NCBI GenBank assembly: GCA_044341025.1
Contig: JBIISM010000004.1
Coordinates: 189,525 to 253,524 of the forward strand
Length of the DNA: 64,000 nt
Source: JABMMZ01 sp044341025
GTDB taxonomy: Bacteria; Bacteroidota; Bacteroidia; NS11-12g; UBA955
Direction of reading: 5' to 3'
A model generated the notes under the pieces. That model searched no databases and had not been told where the DNA came from. It was given only the letters and a program-made list of their open reading frames with translations. A program made the position numbers and the translations under genes. Positions within the stretch are counted from its first letter, which is position 1. Each line of letters opens with the position of its first letter. Positions 8,894 through 17,764 of the stretch are shown one piece after another.

Positions 8894-9838
8894 TTAATTC
8901 TTCATTCCATAACCCACCAAGGCTGCAACAATTTTGGCCATTGAATTTCCATCTTGATCAAGACTTGGGTTAATCTCTGTAATTTCAAAAGCCACCAATT
9001 TAGGATGGTTGAAAAAGGCTTTAAACACCCCTTCTGCCTCAACAAAACTTAGTCCATCAGGTGCGGTAGTGCCCGTACCAACCGAAACACTTGGATCCAA
9101 TGAGTCTACATCAAATGAGACATAAATCAAATCGCAAGCATCGAGATGGCTCAAGGCATTGTTTACCGCGTAGAAAATTCCATGCGCCTGAATATCATGT
9201 GGCTCAAAAGTCTTAATCCCGAATTCTTCTATTAAACCCCACTCTTCTTTTTCAGCATCCCTGATTCCAATAAATACGATATCTTCTGGATCTATTTTGG
9301 GAGAAATTGAATTGCGCCCAATTTTTTTCAATCTATCCCAGGCATTTGATTCTACCTCAGAAATTTGATTTTTTTGAAACTTTAAATTGTCTGTATTGAT
9401 CAAGGCTGCCAAAGGCATGCCATGCATATTTCCGGAAGGTGTTGTATAAGGCGAGTGCAAATCCGCATGGGCATCAACCCAAATAACACCGATACGTTTG
9501 TCTGGATATGTATTTTTAACCCCACTAATGCCTCCAATTGCATTGCTGTGGTCGCCAGACAATATCAAGGGAAATTTATTCTGATTTAATTGATTTTCAA
9601 TTTCAATATTTAATAAATTGGATGCCTTTTCTATTTCAAAGATATGTTTACAAAAGGGGGTATTTGATTCTGAATCTGAATATTCCAATGCATTGAGCAA
9701 AATGGGAGAGTCAAATTCTATTTCAAGCTGTTTTAATGATTCCAGCAAGCTTAAAGGCCCTTTGGATGCACCTCTTTTACCAGCACCAATTTCAAAATTA
9801 GAAACAACAACTTGGATTTTTTGATTTTTAAACGACAT
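8894..9838 (-). CDS. rocF: Arginase
   Basis: 314 residues, the length of bacterial arginases. It hydrolyses arginine to ornithine and urea. All binuclear Mn ligands are present: His97 (SGDHS), Asp122, His124 and Asp126 (VDAHAD), Asp243 and Asp245 (SFDVDSLDP). The SGNMHGMP segment at 135-142 matches arginases rather than agmatinases. The gene stands between gyrB and rsmE with no urease or arginine-catabolic partner. Substrate choice within the ureohydrolase family (formimidoylglutamate, for example) is the main uncertainty. Confidence 0.88.
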   Translation of the reverse strand: MSFKNQKIQVVVSNFEIGAGKRGASKGPLSLLESLKQLEIEFDSPILLNALEYSDSESNTPFCKHIFEIEKASNLLNIEIENQLNQNKFPLILSGDHSNAIGGISGVKNTYPDKRIGVIWVDAHADLHSPYTTPSGNMHGMPLAALINTDNLKFQKNQISEVESNAWDRLKKIGRNSISPKIDPEDIVFIGIRDAEKEEWGLIEEFGIKTFEPHDIQAHGIFYAVNNALSHLDACDLIYVSFDVDSLDPSVSVGTGTTAPDGLSFVEAEGVFKAFFNHPKLVAFEITEINPSLDQDGNSMAKIVAALVGYGMKN

Positions 9839-9964
9839 AATTGACCAAACCCTTCAAGCAAATAATAAACACATGAAGTTTGACCTGTTAAATGCTAATT
9901 AAAAGCCATTTAACTTTCGGGTTTTACAATGCAAGATTACAAAAATTGTTCGATTTAGACAAAT

Positions 9965-10663
9965 TTAGAGATTCGAATTGAGCACCATAGCACAATACAA
10001 ACCCGCCGTTTCTGTTCTTAAACGGTTGTTACCCAAAGAGATAGGCAAAACATTTTTTTGCTCAAACCTTTGTATTTCAGCAGGTGAAAAATCGCCCTCA
10101 GGACCAATTAATATTGAAAATGATTTAATGTTCTTGCTTTTTCCCAAAGCTTCCACCAGTCCAATTTTCGCTCCATCATCCCTGCAGTGCGCCGCCATGT
10201 AGTTCCCATCCAATGAAATGGAACTTAGTTTTACCAAAGGATTGATTTTAGGCAAATAAAACTGAGCACTTTGTTTAATTGCAGATAGTGCTATGCGTTC
10301 AAGTCTAGAAATATTGACTCTATTTTTTTCAGAATGATCGGTTTCAATAAATGTTATTTCATCCAAACCTGCCTCTACCGCCTTTTCAAACATCCACTCA
10401 ATACGGTCATTTTGTTTGGTGGGTGCAATAAACAAATGGAAATAATAGTCTCTAGATTTTTTAAGCCGTTCAAGATTTACAAGTTCCAAGAGCATTTCTT
10501 TGCCTTGAATTTTATTGATTCGGCACAGTGCCAATGCGCCTAAGCCATCAATAACATGAATCTCGTCGCCTATTTGCTTGCGCAAAACCTTGCAATGTCT
10601 GCTTTCTTCCTCATTCAATATGGCTGTTGGGCCTTGAAGATTATCGCAGAAAAACAATTGCAT
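9965..10663 (-). CDS. rsmE: 16S rRNA (uracil1498-N3)-methyltransferase RsmE
   Basis: 232 residues, normal for RsmE, which methylates U1498 of 16S rRNA. The N-terminal PUA-like part contains SRHCKVLRKQIGDEI. The C-terminal SPOUT knot contains LIGPEGDFSPAEI and LGNNRLRTETA, the SAM-binding loops. It begins 8 bp after the yidC stop and is probably co-transcribed with it. Confidence 0.93.
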   Translation of the reverse strand: MQLFFCDNLQGPTAILNEEESRHCKVLRKQIGDEIHVIDGLGALALCRINKIQGKEMLLELVNLERLKKSRDYYFHLFIAPTKQNDRIEWMFEKAVEAGLDEITFIETDHSEKNRVNISRLERIALSAIKQSAQFYLPKINPLVKLSSISLDGNYMAAHCRDDGAKIGLVEALGKSKNIKSFSILIGPEGDFSPAEIQRFEQKNVLPISLGNNRLRTETAGLYCAMVLNSNL

Positions 10664-10671
10664 AGTAACCC

Positions 10672-12513
10672 TTATTTTTTCTTATTGTTTTTGCTGGCGT
10701 CTTTCGCTTTGGCGATTTCTTCTAAACGCTTCTGAAAAGCCGATTTTTTATCTTCAACTTTTTTGCTTTTAGAATCATGAATTTGGGCTTTCAATTTATC
10801 TTCGTCAACAAATTTCTTAATTGCCCATTGCTGAGAAAAGGTTACGATGTTACTTAAGAAATAATAATAAGTTAAAGCGGCTGCGTATTTGTTGAAGAAA
10901 CCTAAGAATAAAATAGGCATCAAATAACTTATGTACTTCATTTGCTCATTCATTCCACCAGTGATTTGGTTATTCATACGGGTATAAATGAGGGTTGAAA
11001 TGGTCATTAACAAAGTAAACAAACTGACGTGGTCACCATAAATATAATCAATGACTGGCAATTTTCCGAAATTCCAAACTGAATCGTAAATGGACAAATC
11101 ATCTGCCCATAAAAAAGCCTGTTGTCTGAATTCAAAAGCGGAAGGCACGAATTGGAACACAGCAATCAGAATTGGCATTTGCAGCAACATTGGCAAACAT
11201 CCACCTAGAGGATTAACTCCAGCTTGCTTGTACAATTTCAAATTTTCAACTTGAATGGTCTGCATATCGTCCTTGTATTTCTCCTTTATTTCATCCATTT
11301 CTGGCTTTAACAAACGCATCTTGGCTGTCGATTTGTAGGATTTAAATACCAATGGCAGAAGTAAAGTTTTGATAATTAAAGTAAGCAACAGGATAATGAT
11401 ACCATAGTTACTCATATAACCCTTAAGAAAATTAAAAATTGGAATAATCATGAATCGGTTCATCCAACCAAAAATCCCCCAACCCAATGGAATAATTTTA
11501 TCCAAGCCTATTCCTTGGTCTTTCAGCGTTTCATATTGGTTAGGCCCAAAGAAATACTTGATCTTAAAATCTTGATCTCTTCCTGACTCATATGGCAATG
11601 ACAAGCTCGCGCTCATGTTTTTTACATTCTGATTTGAAATTGCATCTTTGGTGGAAACCACACTGCCTTTTAAAAATGGTTTTTCAGAATAAATGGAAGT
11701 ATTGAAAAATTGTTGTTTCAAACTCACCCATTGCACAGGTTCTTCGAGAGTAATTGATTCATTCTTTGTCTCTGAAATATAGTCAGCAGATTTATCTAAA
11801 TATTTGAAATAAATGGTTGCCTTCTTATTTTCCTCTACAACTTCACGCTCTTGCAAAGGCAGGTCGTTGTTAAATTGCAAAGTCATTCCAGCGCCATTTT
11901 GAATGACAGAACCCATACCACTTGTATGGATTCTATGTTCTAAATTAAAGCCTTTGTCGGCTATAATGTATTCATGTTCTATGTATGCTGCTGCTCCATA
12001 GGACAATCTGTAAACAATTGAATGCGCATCTGATTTGGCTATCGACCAATAAAAATCATTGGAATTTATCTTTTTTTGATCTGCTGTAAAAAACAAAGCA
12101 TGTTGGCTGTTCGATTCATCCATCAGCTTAACGGCTTTTCTCCCGTCGGTTTTGTAATTTTTCAATTCAACTTGCCTGATGATCCCGCCTTTATTTGAAA
12201 AACTAATTTTCAATTCTGAATTTTCAATGGTTTGAATTTTTTCTTCTCCAAGAACATTTCCAGAAAATCCACCATAAACATTCTTGAGGGCAGTGCTATC
12301 GGTTTTCAGTATAGAAGCCAAACTGTCTTTTTCTTTCTTTGCAGCTAGAGCGAGCTTATCCTGATTTTTTGTTTCAAGTATTTTTATAGTTTGAATAGAA
12401 TCTGCTGCGCGCTTTTGCATAGCCAAGTCTTGAGCACTTGGCTGGTTAATATAGAAATAACCAATTAGAAGTGCGAAAATGAGGCCAAGTCCTATGTATG
12501 AATTACGATCCAT
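10672..12513 (-). CDS. yidC: Membrane protein insertase YidC
   Basis: 613 residues, inner-membrane insertase that works with or without SecYEG. Layout: N-terminal membrane anchor (about 5-23), a large periplasmic domain of roughly 300 residues, then the Oxa1-type five-helix core from about residue 360 with GGCLPMLLQMPILIAVFQF. The cytoplasmic tail is Lys-rich (ends KDASKNNKKK), as in Bacteroidota YidC and suited to ribosome contact. The start is an ATG 30 nt downstream of an exact -7 box. Confidence 0.96.
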   Translation of the reverse strand: MDRNSYIGLGLIFALLIGYFYINQPSAQDLAMQKRAADSIQTIKILETKNQDKLALAAKKEKDSLASILKTDSTALKNVYGGFSGNVLGEEKIQTIENSELKISFSNKGGIIRQVELKNYKTDGRKAVKLMDESNSQHALFFTADQKKINSNDFYWSIAKSDAHSIVYRLSYGAAAYIEHEYIIADKGFNLEHRIHTSGMGSVIQNGAGMTLQFNNDLPLQEREVVEENKKATIYFKYLDKSADYISETKNESITLEEPVQWVSLKQQFFNTSIYSEKPFLKGSVVSTKDAISNQNVKNMSASLSLPYESGRDQDFKIKYFFGPNQYETLKDQGIGLDKIIPLGWGIFGWMNRFMIIPIFNFLKGYMSNYGIIILLLTLIIKTLLLPLVFKSYKSTAKMRLLKPEMDEIKEKYKDDMQTIQVENLKLYKQAGVNPLGGCLPMLLQMPILIAVFQFVPSAFEFRQQAFLWADDLSIYDSVWNFGKLPVIDYIYGDHVSLFTLLMTISTLIYTRMNNQITGGMNEQMKYISYLMPILFLGFFNKYAAALTYYYFLSNIVTFSQQWAIKKFVDEDKLKAQIHDSKSKKVEDKKSAFQKRLEEIAKAKDASKNNKKK

Positions 12514-12902
12514 TGCGTTTTTATTAGTAAATTTAAGGGCAGCAAAGGTATTGTTTTTTTCTTATTTTTAAACCTTGCATAATAAAACTAAACGATGAAT
12601 ATTTTCGGCAGATTGATGAAACTATGAGTCTCTTTAATTAAATATCCGTTTTTTACCATTAGCCTTTGGAAAAAGCATTGTATTTCGCAGCAGAAGATTC
12701 GCTAACAGTAGTTGATAAATTTTGTCAGAATCCTACGACACCCTCAACCGTATTGTTGAATTTATACAAAAACACCGAGCTTGGTGCTTGAATCGGATGT
12801 TTTAACAAGCGCCGTTTTGAAATCAAAATATTGGAACTTTAGCATAATCACATTAGGGGTTTCATCAGGTAATTTTCAATTATTTTTATTTAATATTGCT
12901 CA
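12514..12902. other. Divergent intergenic region with yidC promoter and a possible ORF remnant
   Basis: 389 bp between the divergent yidC and beta-CASP genes. It holds the yidC -7 box at 12543-12550. A 41-codon plus-strand frame at 12666-12791 starts with TTG and ends ELGA-stop; its DKFCQNPTTPSTVLLNLYKN recalls leucine-rich-variant repeats, but it lacks an ATG and is too short to call a gene. A one-mismatch -7 box (TAATATTG, 12891-12898) sits 4 nt before the beta-CASP ATG. Confidence 0.45.
12543..12550 (-). promoter_or_regulatory. -7 box of yidC-rsmE promoter
   Basis: TACCTTTG on the minus strand matches TAnnTTTG exactly, 29 nt before the yidC ATG. No good -33 element is visible at 19-21 nt upstream. 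Confidence 0.6.
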
Positions 12903-14309
12903 ATGAAAATCACATTCCACGGGGCTGCAAGAACCGTTACCGGCAGCAAGCATCTTTTGACAACAGACAAAGGAACGCAGATATTACTTGATTGTGGTTT
13001 GTTTCAAGGAGAAGGCAAAAATACCCCACCATTAAATTCTCATTGGGGATTTGACCCAAGAGAAATAGATTATGTTTTACTTTCGCATGCACACATAGAC
13101 CATTCAGGTTTATTGCCTAAACTATTTAAGGACGGATTTTCAGGCAAAGTGTATGCAACATCTGGCACCATTTCACTTTGTGAAATCATGTTGCTTGACA
13201 GCGCTCGGATTCAAGAAAGTGATTTAAAATACATCAACAAAAGAAAAAAAGAAAAAAAGCAAGCCCTAATAGAACCATTGTACGGTGAGGAGGATGCGAA
13301 AAAGACTTTAGAAAACATGCTTGAATTGCCTTTAAATGGCAGTAAGGTAATTGATGACGAAGTAACAGTTAGCACCTTCGAGAGTGGGCATATTATGGGC
13401 AGTGTAGCCTTGCATTTAGAAATCAAAAGAGCAGATGGTTCGATTAATACGCTAACTTTTACAGGTGATATTGGACGAAAAGATGATGCCATTATTAAAG
13501 GGCCAGCTGCATTTCCGCAATCAGATTATATTATTTGTGAGAGCACCTATGGAAACCGTTTGCATGCTGTTCAAACCGACGTCGAAAGCAAATTACTTGA
13601 AGTGGTTAATGAGACCTGTGTAAAAAACAAAGGGAAAATCATTATACCGGCATTCAGTATAGACAGAACCCAAGAAATCATTTATGCCCTAGACCAATTG
13701 GCGCATGATGGAAAATTACCGGCAATAGATGTTTTTGTAGACAGCCCCCTTTCAGTAAAAGCCACCCGAATTATGTCTAAACACAGAGAATATTTCAACA
13801 GTGAGATATTAGAATACATTTCAAGAGATGGTAATCCATTTGATTTTCCCAACCTACATTATGTAGAATCTGCTGAAGAATCAAAGAAAATAAACACTCT
13901 AAAAAGCCCATGTATTATTATTAGTTCTAGCGGCATGGCTGAAGCCGGAAGGGTAAAACACCACATTAAAAACAATGTTGAGAATCCTAACAATACCATA
14001 TTATTGGTTGGTTATGCCTCAGCGTCTTCGTTAGCGGGTCATTTAAAAGCAGGCGATGAAGAAGTGAGGATATTTGGCGATTTTTTTAAAGTCAATGCCA
14101 ATGTAGAAAGCATGGAGAACTTCAGTGCTCATGCCGATTACAAAGAAATGTTAGACTATTTAGAATGTCAAAATGGCAACAAAACAAAAAAACTATTCTT
14201 GGTTCATGGCGAGATTGAAACCCAGAAAGATTGGGCCGATAAACTCTTGCAGGCTGGATTCTTGAACATTGTAATTCCTGAAAAAGGCGAAACTTTTATT
14301 TTAGATTAG
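12903..14309 (+). CDS. Metallo-beta-lactamase/beta-CASP RNA-processing exonuclease
   Basis: 468 residues. The MBL core has SHAHIDHSG (His62, His64, Asp66, His67, the zinc ligands), DIGRKD and a later zinc Asp. The beta-CASP insertion contains SSSGMAEAGRVKHH. The C-terminal RMMBL motif is FSAHADYKEML. This is the CPSF-like family of RNA nucleases (YSH1/MTH1203 type), common in Bacteroidota outside any operon. The next gene starts 3 bp later, so the two form a pair. RNA target unknown. Confidence 0.88.
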   Translation: MKITFHGAARTVTGSKHLLTTDKGTQILLDCGLFQGEGKNTPPLNSHWGFDPREIDYVLLSHAHIDHSGLLPKLFKDGFSGKVYATSGTISLCEIMLLDSARIQESDLKYINKRKKEKKQALIEPLYGEEDAKKTLENMLELPLNGSKVIDDEVTVSTFESGHIMGSVALHLEIKRADGSINTLTFTGDIGRKDDAIIKGPAAFPQSDYIICESTYGNRLHAVQTDVESKLLEVVNETCVKNKGKIIIPAFSIDRTQEIIYALDQLAHDGKLPAIDVFVDSPLSVKATRIMSKHREYFNSEILEYISRDGNPFDFPNLHYVESAEESKKINTLKSPCIIISSSGMAEAGRVKHHIKNNVENPNNTILLVGYASASSLAGHLKAGDEEVRIFGDFFKVNANVESMENFSAHADYKEMLDYLECQNGNKTKKLFLVHGEIETQKDWADKLLQAGFLNIVIPEKGETFILD

Positions 14310-14312
14310 ATT

Positions 14313-15086
14313 ATGAATGTAAATATTAACAAAAAGACCAAACTATTTATCATACTTGGCAGTTTTTTTATTACCAATGCCATTGTCGCTGAGTTTATTG
14401 GTGCTAAAATATTTTCTCTAGAAAACTCACTGGGATTTAAAGCCTTTGATATTTCTTTTTTCGGGTTTGACCATTTATCCTTTCAACTGACCTGCGGGGT
14501 ATTGCTTTGGCCTGTTGTATTTGTAATGACTGATATCATCAATGAATATTACGGTAAAAAAGGTGTTCAACTGCTCAGTTTCATCGCAGCGGGCATGATT
14601 GCTTATGCTTTTATAATGGTTTATCTTTCTATGGGTTCAAGTCCGGCAGAATGGTGGATACACAGCGGCGAAAAAAAATCAATAGACAATATGCAAAATG
14701 CCTTTTCGGCAGTATTTGGACAAGGCTTATGGATTATCATTGGTTCATTGTTTGCGTTTTTAATTGGACAATTAATTGATGTTTGGGTTTTTCATTTAAT
14801 CAAAACCAGCTCAGGGAATAAGTATTTGTGGCTTAGGAGCACAGGGTCTACTTTGGTTTCTCAATTGATCGATAGTTTTGTTGTATTATTCATCGCATTC
14901 TATATTGGAAACAATTGGAGTTTAAAACAAGTATTGGCAATAGGACTTATGAATTACATTTACAAATTCACAGTAGCTTTGCTCATTACCCCTTTGCTGT
15001 ATATTTTACACAACGCAATAGACAAATATTTAGGCGATGAAGCCTCAGAAAAGATGATTCATTCGGCTGATAAGCAATCCGAATAG
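14313..15086 (+). CDS. YhhQ-family queuosine precursor (preQ0/preQ1) transporter
   Basis: 257 residues with about six membrane helices. Family hallmarks: the N-terminal ANxxxxKIF-like segment (IGAKIFSL), WPVVFVMTDIINEYYG at about 67-82 and the C-terminal YIYKFTVALLITPLLY. Members import 7-deazaguanine precursors for tRNA queuosine. It is 3 bp downstream of the beta-CASP gene. A QueD/PTPS homologue lies 13 kb away at 28.3 kb, but other queuosine genes are not in the window. Confidence 0.85.
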   Translation: MNVNINKKTKLFIILGSFFITNAIVAEFIGAKIFSLENSLGFKAFDISFFGFDHLSFQLTCGVLLWPVVFVMTDIINEYYGKKGVQLLSFIAAGMIAYAFIMVYLSMGSSPAEWWIHSGEKKSIDNMQNAFSAVFGQGLWIIIGSLFAFLIGQLIDVWVFHLIKTSSGNKYLWLRSTGSTLVSQLIDSFVVLFIAFYIGNNWSLKQVLAIGLMNYIYKFTVALLITPLLYILHNAIDKYLGDEASEKMIHSADKQSE

Positions 15087-15138
15087 ACTATGGTTTCAAT
15101 CAAAGTTCTTTCAATTTGTCAATAAATTGAAAGAAAAA

Positions 15139-16575
15139 TTATTTACCTTGCTTAGACTTAACATACCGATTAAATCGGTCTATTGTTTTTTGATATTTAT
15201 CTTTATCAAAGATAGCCGATTCACTTGCTGCTTTTTTCAGTAGAAACAGACCTAAAGGCAGCAAGAAAAAGCTAGCCAACCAAGCGCCAGCCCATTCAGG
15301 CAACAGACCTTCCCTACCCATTTTTACCCCAATCATATTGACCACATAATAGAGAATAAACATCACAATAGACACCACCATCGGCATGCCCAATCCTCCT
15401 TTTCTAATAATTGTTCCTAAGGGCGCAGCTAAAAGAAACAGAACGATTAAAACAAATGATAAGGTAAATTTCTCATGCCATTTGATGGTAAACATCCTAT
15501 CGTCGTTTTTAATGTCCTCTAATTGTTGGGCAGAAGACTCAATGATGCTTTTAAGATTGCGTGTTGAACCCAAAGCCAATTCCAAAATATTGTATCTATT
15601 TTCTTTTGAGAAATTAAGCAATATGGTGTCATTGGCTAAAGCAGGACTATCTTTCACATTCGAACCTTGCATTAACAATTTTGGATCAGGATAATACGGT
15701 CTCAGAAAATCGCGTGTTGCCGTATTTCTATTTTTTATTTCCCTTTTTGCTGAATCAATTGCCAATTGTAGTTCGTTGATGTTCATCATAACCGCACTGC
15801 CTTTAAACAAGGCTTTGTCGGTTTCTTTTAAATCCAAATCACTTAAATCAAACGTGATTTTTTGTTCCTCAAAAAAAGTAGTTGTAGAAGGAATTCTGTT
15901 TTTATAATTGGCATTTTCGACCAACTCTTCGTAACGGATGCCTTTAAATAACGTAAAATACAACAACCTCTTATCGTCACTTAACTTCATTTTACCTGAC
16001 TCAGCTCTAATAATTGACAATTCACTATAGCCTGGTTTGAGTTCATAAATTAATATGTCTCGAATGACTTCATTGTCGGCATCTTTACTTCCTACTTTAA
16101 TCTGATAACCATCGATACCATTATAAAAAATACCTTCTTTGATGTCAAAGGCAGGTTTTTTATTTCGAATATCCCACAACAAACTTTTGGCCTCTAAATT
16201 GGCTTTGGGTATAACAATGTTTGAAACATAAAATGTTAATACGCTTAAAAACACGATAATTAAAAACGCAGGCAATAGCGCTCTGTATATACTTACACCA
16301 GAAGCTTTGAGGGCCACCATTTCATATGATTCGGAGAGATTACCAAAAGTCATTAAGCTAGAAAGCAATACCGCCAAAGGCAAAGCCATTGGTATCAAAT
16401 CGGCCAGCGAAAAGAATAAAAGCCTAGCAACCACGTGCCATTCTAATCCTTTTCCAACCAAGTCATCAATGTATTTCCATAAAAACAACATCAAAAACAA
16501 AAACATAGAAATGAAGAAGGTCCCTAAGAAAGGGCCAATAAAAGCTTTCACAACCAGAAGGTTAATTTTCTTCAT
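15139..16575 (-). CDS. LptF/LptG-family LPS export permease
   Basis: 478 residues from the ATG at 16575. A longer frame from 16617 adds 14 residues lacking family likeness, so I prefer MKKINLLV. The N-terminal membrane domain (three helices, with LPLAVLLSSLMTFGNLSESYEMVALKASG, here cited in part as FGNLSESYE) carries the coupling-helix motif. A periplasmic beta-jellyroll spans roughly 130-360 and three C-terminal helices follow (LAAPLGTIIRKGG). It pairs with LptB to pull LPS toward the outer membrane. It follows the START-domain gene by 46 bp. Confidence 0.88.
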   Translation of the reverse strand: MKKINLLVVKAFIGPFLGTFFISMFLFLMLFLWKYIDDLVGKGLEWHVVARLLFFSLADLIPMALPLAVLLSSLMTFGNLSESYEMVALKASGVSIYRALLPAFLIIVFLSVLTFYVSNIVIPKANLEAKSLLWDIRNKKPAFDIKEGIFYNGIDGYQIKVGSKDADNEVIRDILIYELKPGYSELSIIRAESGKMKLSDDKRLLYFTLFKGIRYEELVENANYKNRIPSTTTFFEEQKITFDLSDLDLKETDKALFKGSAVMMNINELQLAIDSAKREIKNRNTATRDFLRPYYPDPKLLMQGSNVKDSPALANDTILLNFSKENRYNILELALGSTRNLKSIIESSAQQLEDIKNDDRMFTIKWHEKFTLSFVLIVLFLLAAPLGTIIRKGGLGMPMVVSIVMFILYYVVNMIGVKMGREGLLPEWAGAWLASFFLLPLGLFLLKKAASESAIFDKDKYQKTIDRFNRYVKSKQGK

Positions 16576-16621
16576 GTTTTCAAATGATCTGCTTACAATA
16601 AGCAAACCCTGTTCCAAAAAA

Positions 16622-17023
16622 CTAAGCGCCGATAATGTCTTTTAGGGTTTGAATTTGGGTATGCCAAACTTCCCCTATTTCACGCTTTTCAGATTCGGTA
16701 TCATTGCAAAACTCTGTGACTTTTATAGCCACATCTTCGGTTAATTCATCAACAATAATTTCCATTTCAATATACTCATCTTCTGGGGTGTGTTCAAAAT
16801 GAAACCTACAGAGTTTATTGTTTATTGATTTATCTAATGTGGCTTTTGCTTCCTGGCCATCATCGTACACAAATACATAGTCAATTCTACTTTTATTGAC
16901 AACTTTGTGCGCAAACCATTCTTGAAGGCCTGAGGCACTTTGAATGTAATTGTAAATCAAGCTAGGTGAGGCGTTAATCGGAAACTCCAATACAACCTGT
17001 GCTCTGCTTTGTTTTTTAGTCAT
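16622..17023 (-). CDS. START-like (SRPBCC/AHSA1) domain protein
   Basis: 133 residues from the ATG at 17023. An upstream start at 17158 would add 45 residues with no domain and would overlap the divergent PAP2 gene, so I reject it. The domain opens with AQVVLEFPINASPSLIYNYI and continues with GLQEWFAHKV and FHFEHTPEDEYIEMEI, matching the short START-like family found throughout Bacteroidota. It is a hydrophobic-ligand or protein-interaction fold of unknown role. Its neighbour is the LptF/G permease in the same orientation. Confidence 0.75.
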   Translation of the reverse strand: MTKKQSRAQVVLEFPINASPSLIYNYIQSASGLQEWFAHKVVNKSRIDYVFVYDDGQEAKATLDKSINNKLCRFHFEHTPEDEYIEMEIIVDELTEDVAIKVTEFCNDTESEKREIGEVWHTQIQTLKDIIGA

Positions 17024-17113
17024 CTTTGTACAGTTAGAATTAATACCCGCAATTAAATGAATTTTTATTGCCCTAAGAAATAAAATTTTAGCAATATTTG
17101 TAAAAATTTTCAT

Positions 17114-17764
17114 TTGAAGCAATTTCTCCTCAATAAACGTGTTTCTTTCTTTTGCCATTTGCTCATGGCAGTTGGGGTCTTGCCTCTTGTTATATTAATT
17201 AAGCAGTCAGAATCATTGTTAATGATCAATGGCAACAACAGCAAAATACTTGATCAATTGATGTACCATATTACAAGATTGCCTGAGCTGTTCATGATTG
17301 TTTTTGTAATTGTGTTGTCGGCATTCCATGAACGCAAAGTATTTTTATCTACAATAATCGCCATGTCGATTTGTGGATTATCCATTGTCATTTTCAAACA
17401 AATAATTTTTTCAGACTTCGAGAGGCCATTGGCTTGGCTGAGCAGCAATAAGATTAACTACCACAAAGTTGATGGCATAAAACTGCATTCTAATGGCAGT
17501 TTTCCTTCGGGTCACACGATGTCAGCCTTTTGCGCATTGGCAATTGCAGGATTTATAAGCAAAAATGGGATTGTTCAGTTTTTATTGTTCCTACTTGCTT
17601 GTGCTTCAGCCTATTCTCGGGTATATGTGGCCCAACATTATTTAATGGATGTGTATGCAGGTGCATTAATTGGCTATTTTTACGCTCTTTTATTTTACCA
17701 ATTATTCTCAAATAAATTAAGGACGCCTTATTGGCAGAATTCAATATTTCGAAAAAACACATGA
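17114..17764 (+). CDS. PAP2-family membrane phosphatase
   Basis: 216 residues, five or six membrane helices. Catalytic signature: Lys95 with Arg104-Pro105, PSGHT at 131-135 (His134) and SR at 168-169 with nucleophile-type His175 (AQHYLMDVYAG). The family removes phosphate from lipid pyrophosphates such as undecaprenyl-PP or from lipid A. The start is a TTG at 17114; the first ATG (17165) would cut into helix 1. Its TGA overlaps the ATG of the glycosyltransferase (ATGA at 17761), so they are translationally coupled and probably share a lipid-linked sugar pathway. Confidence 0.87.
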   Translation: MKQFLLNKRVSFFCHLLMAVGVLPLVILIKQSESLLMINGNNSKILDQLMYHITRLPELFMIVFVIVLSAFHERKVFLSTIIAMSICGLSIVIFKQIIFSDFERPLAWLSSNKINYHKVDGIKLHSNGSFPSGHTMSAFCALAIAGFISKNGIVQFLLFLLACASAYSRVYVAQHYLMDVYAGALIGYFYALLFYQLFSNKLRTPYWQNSIFRKNT

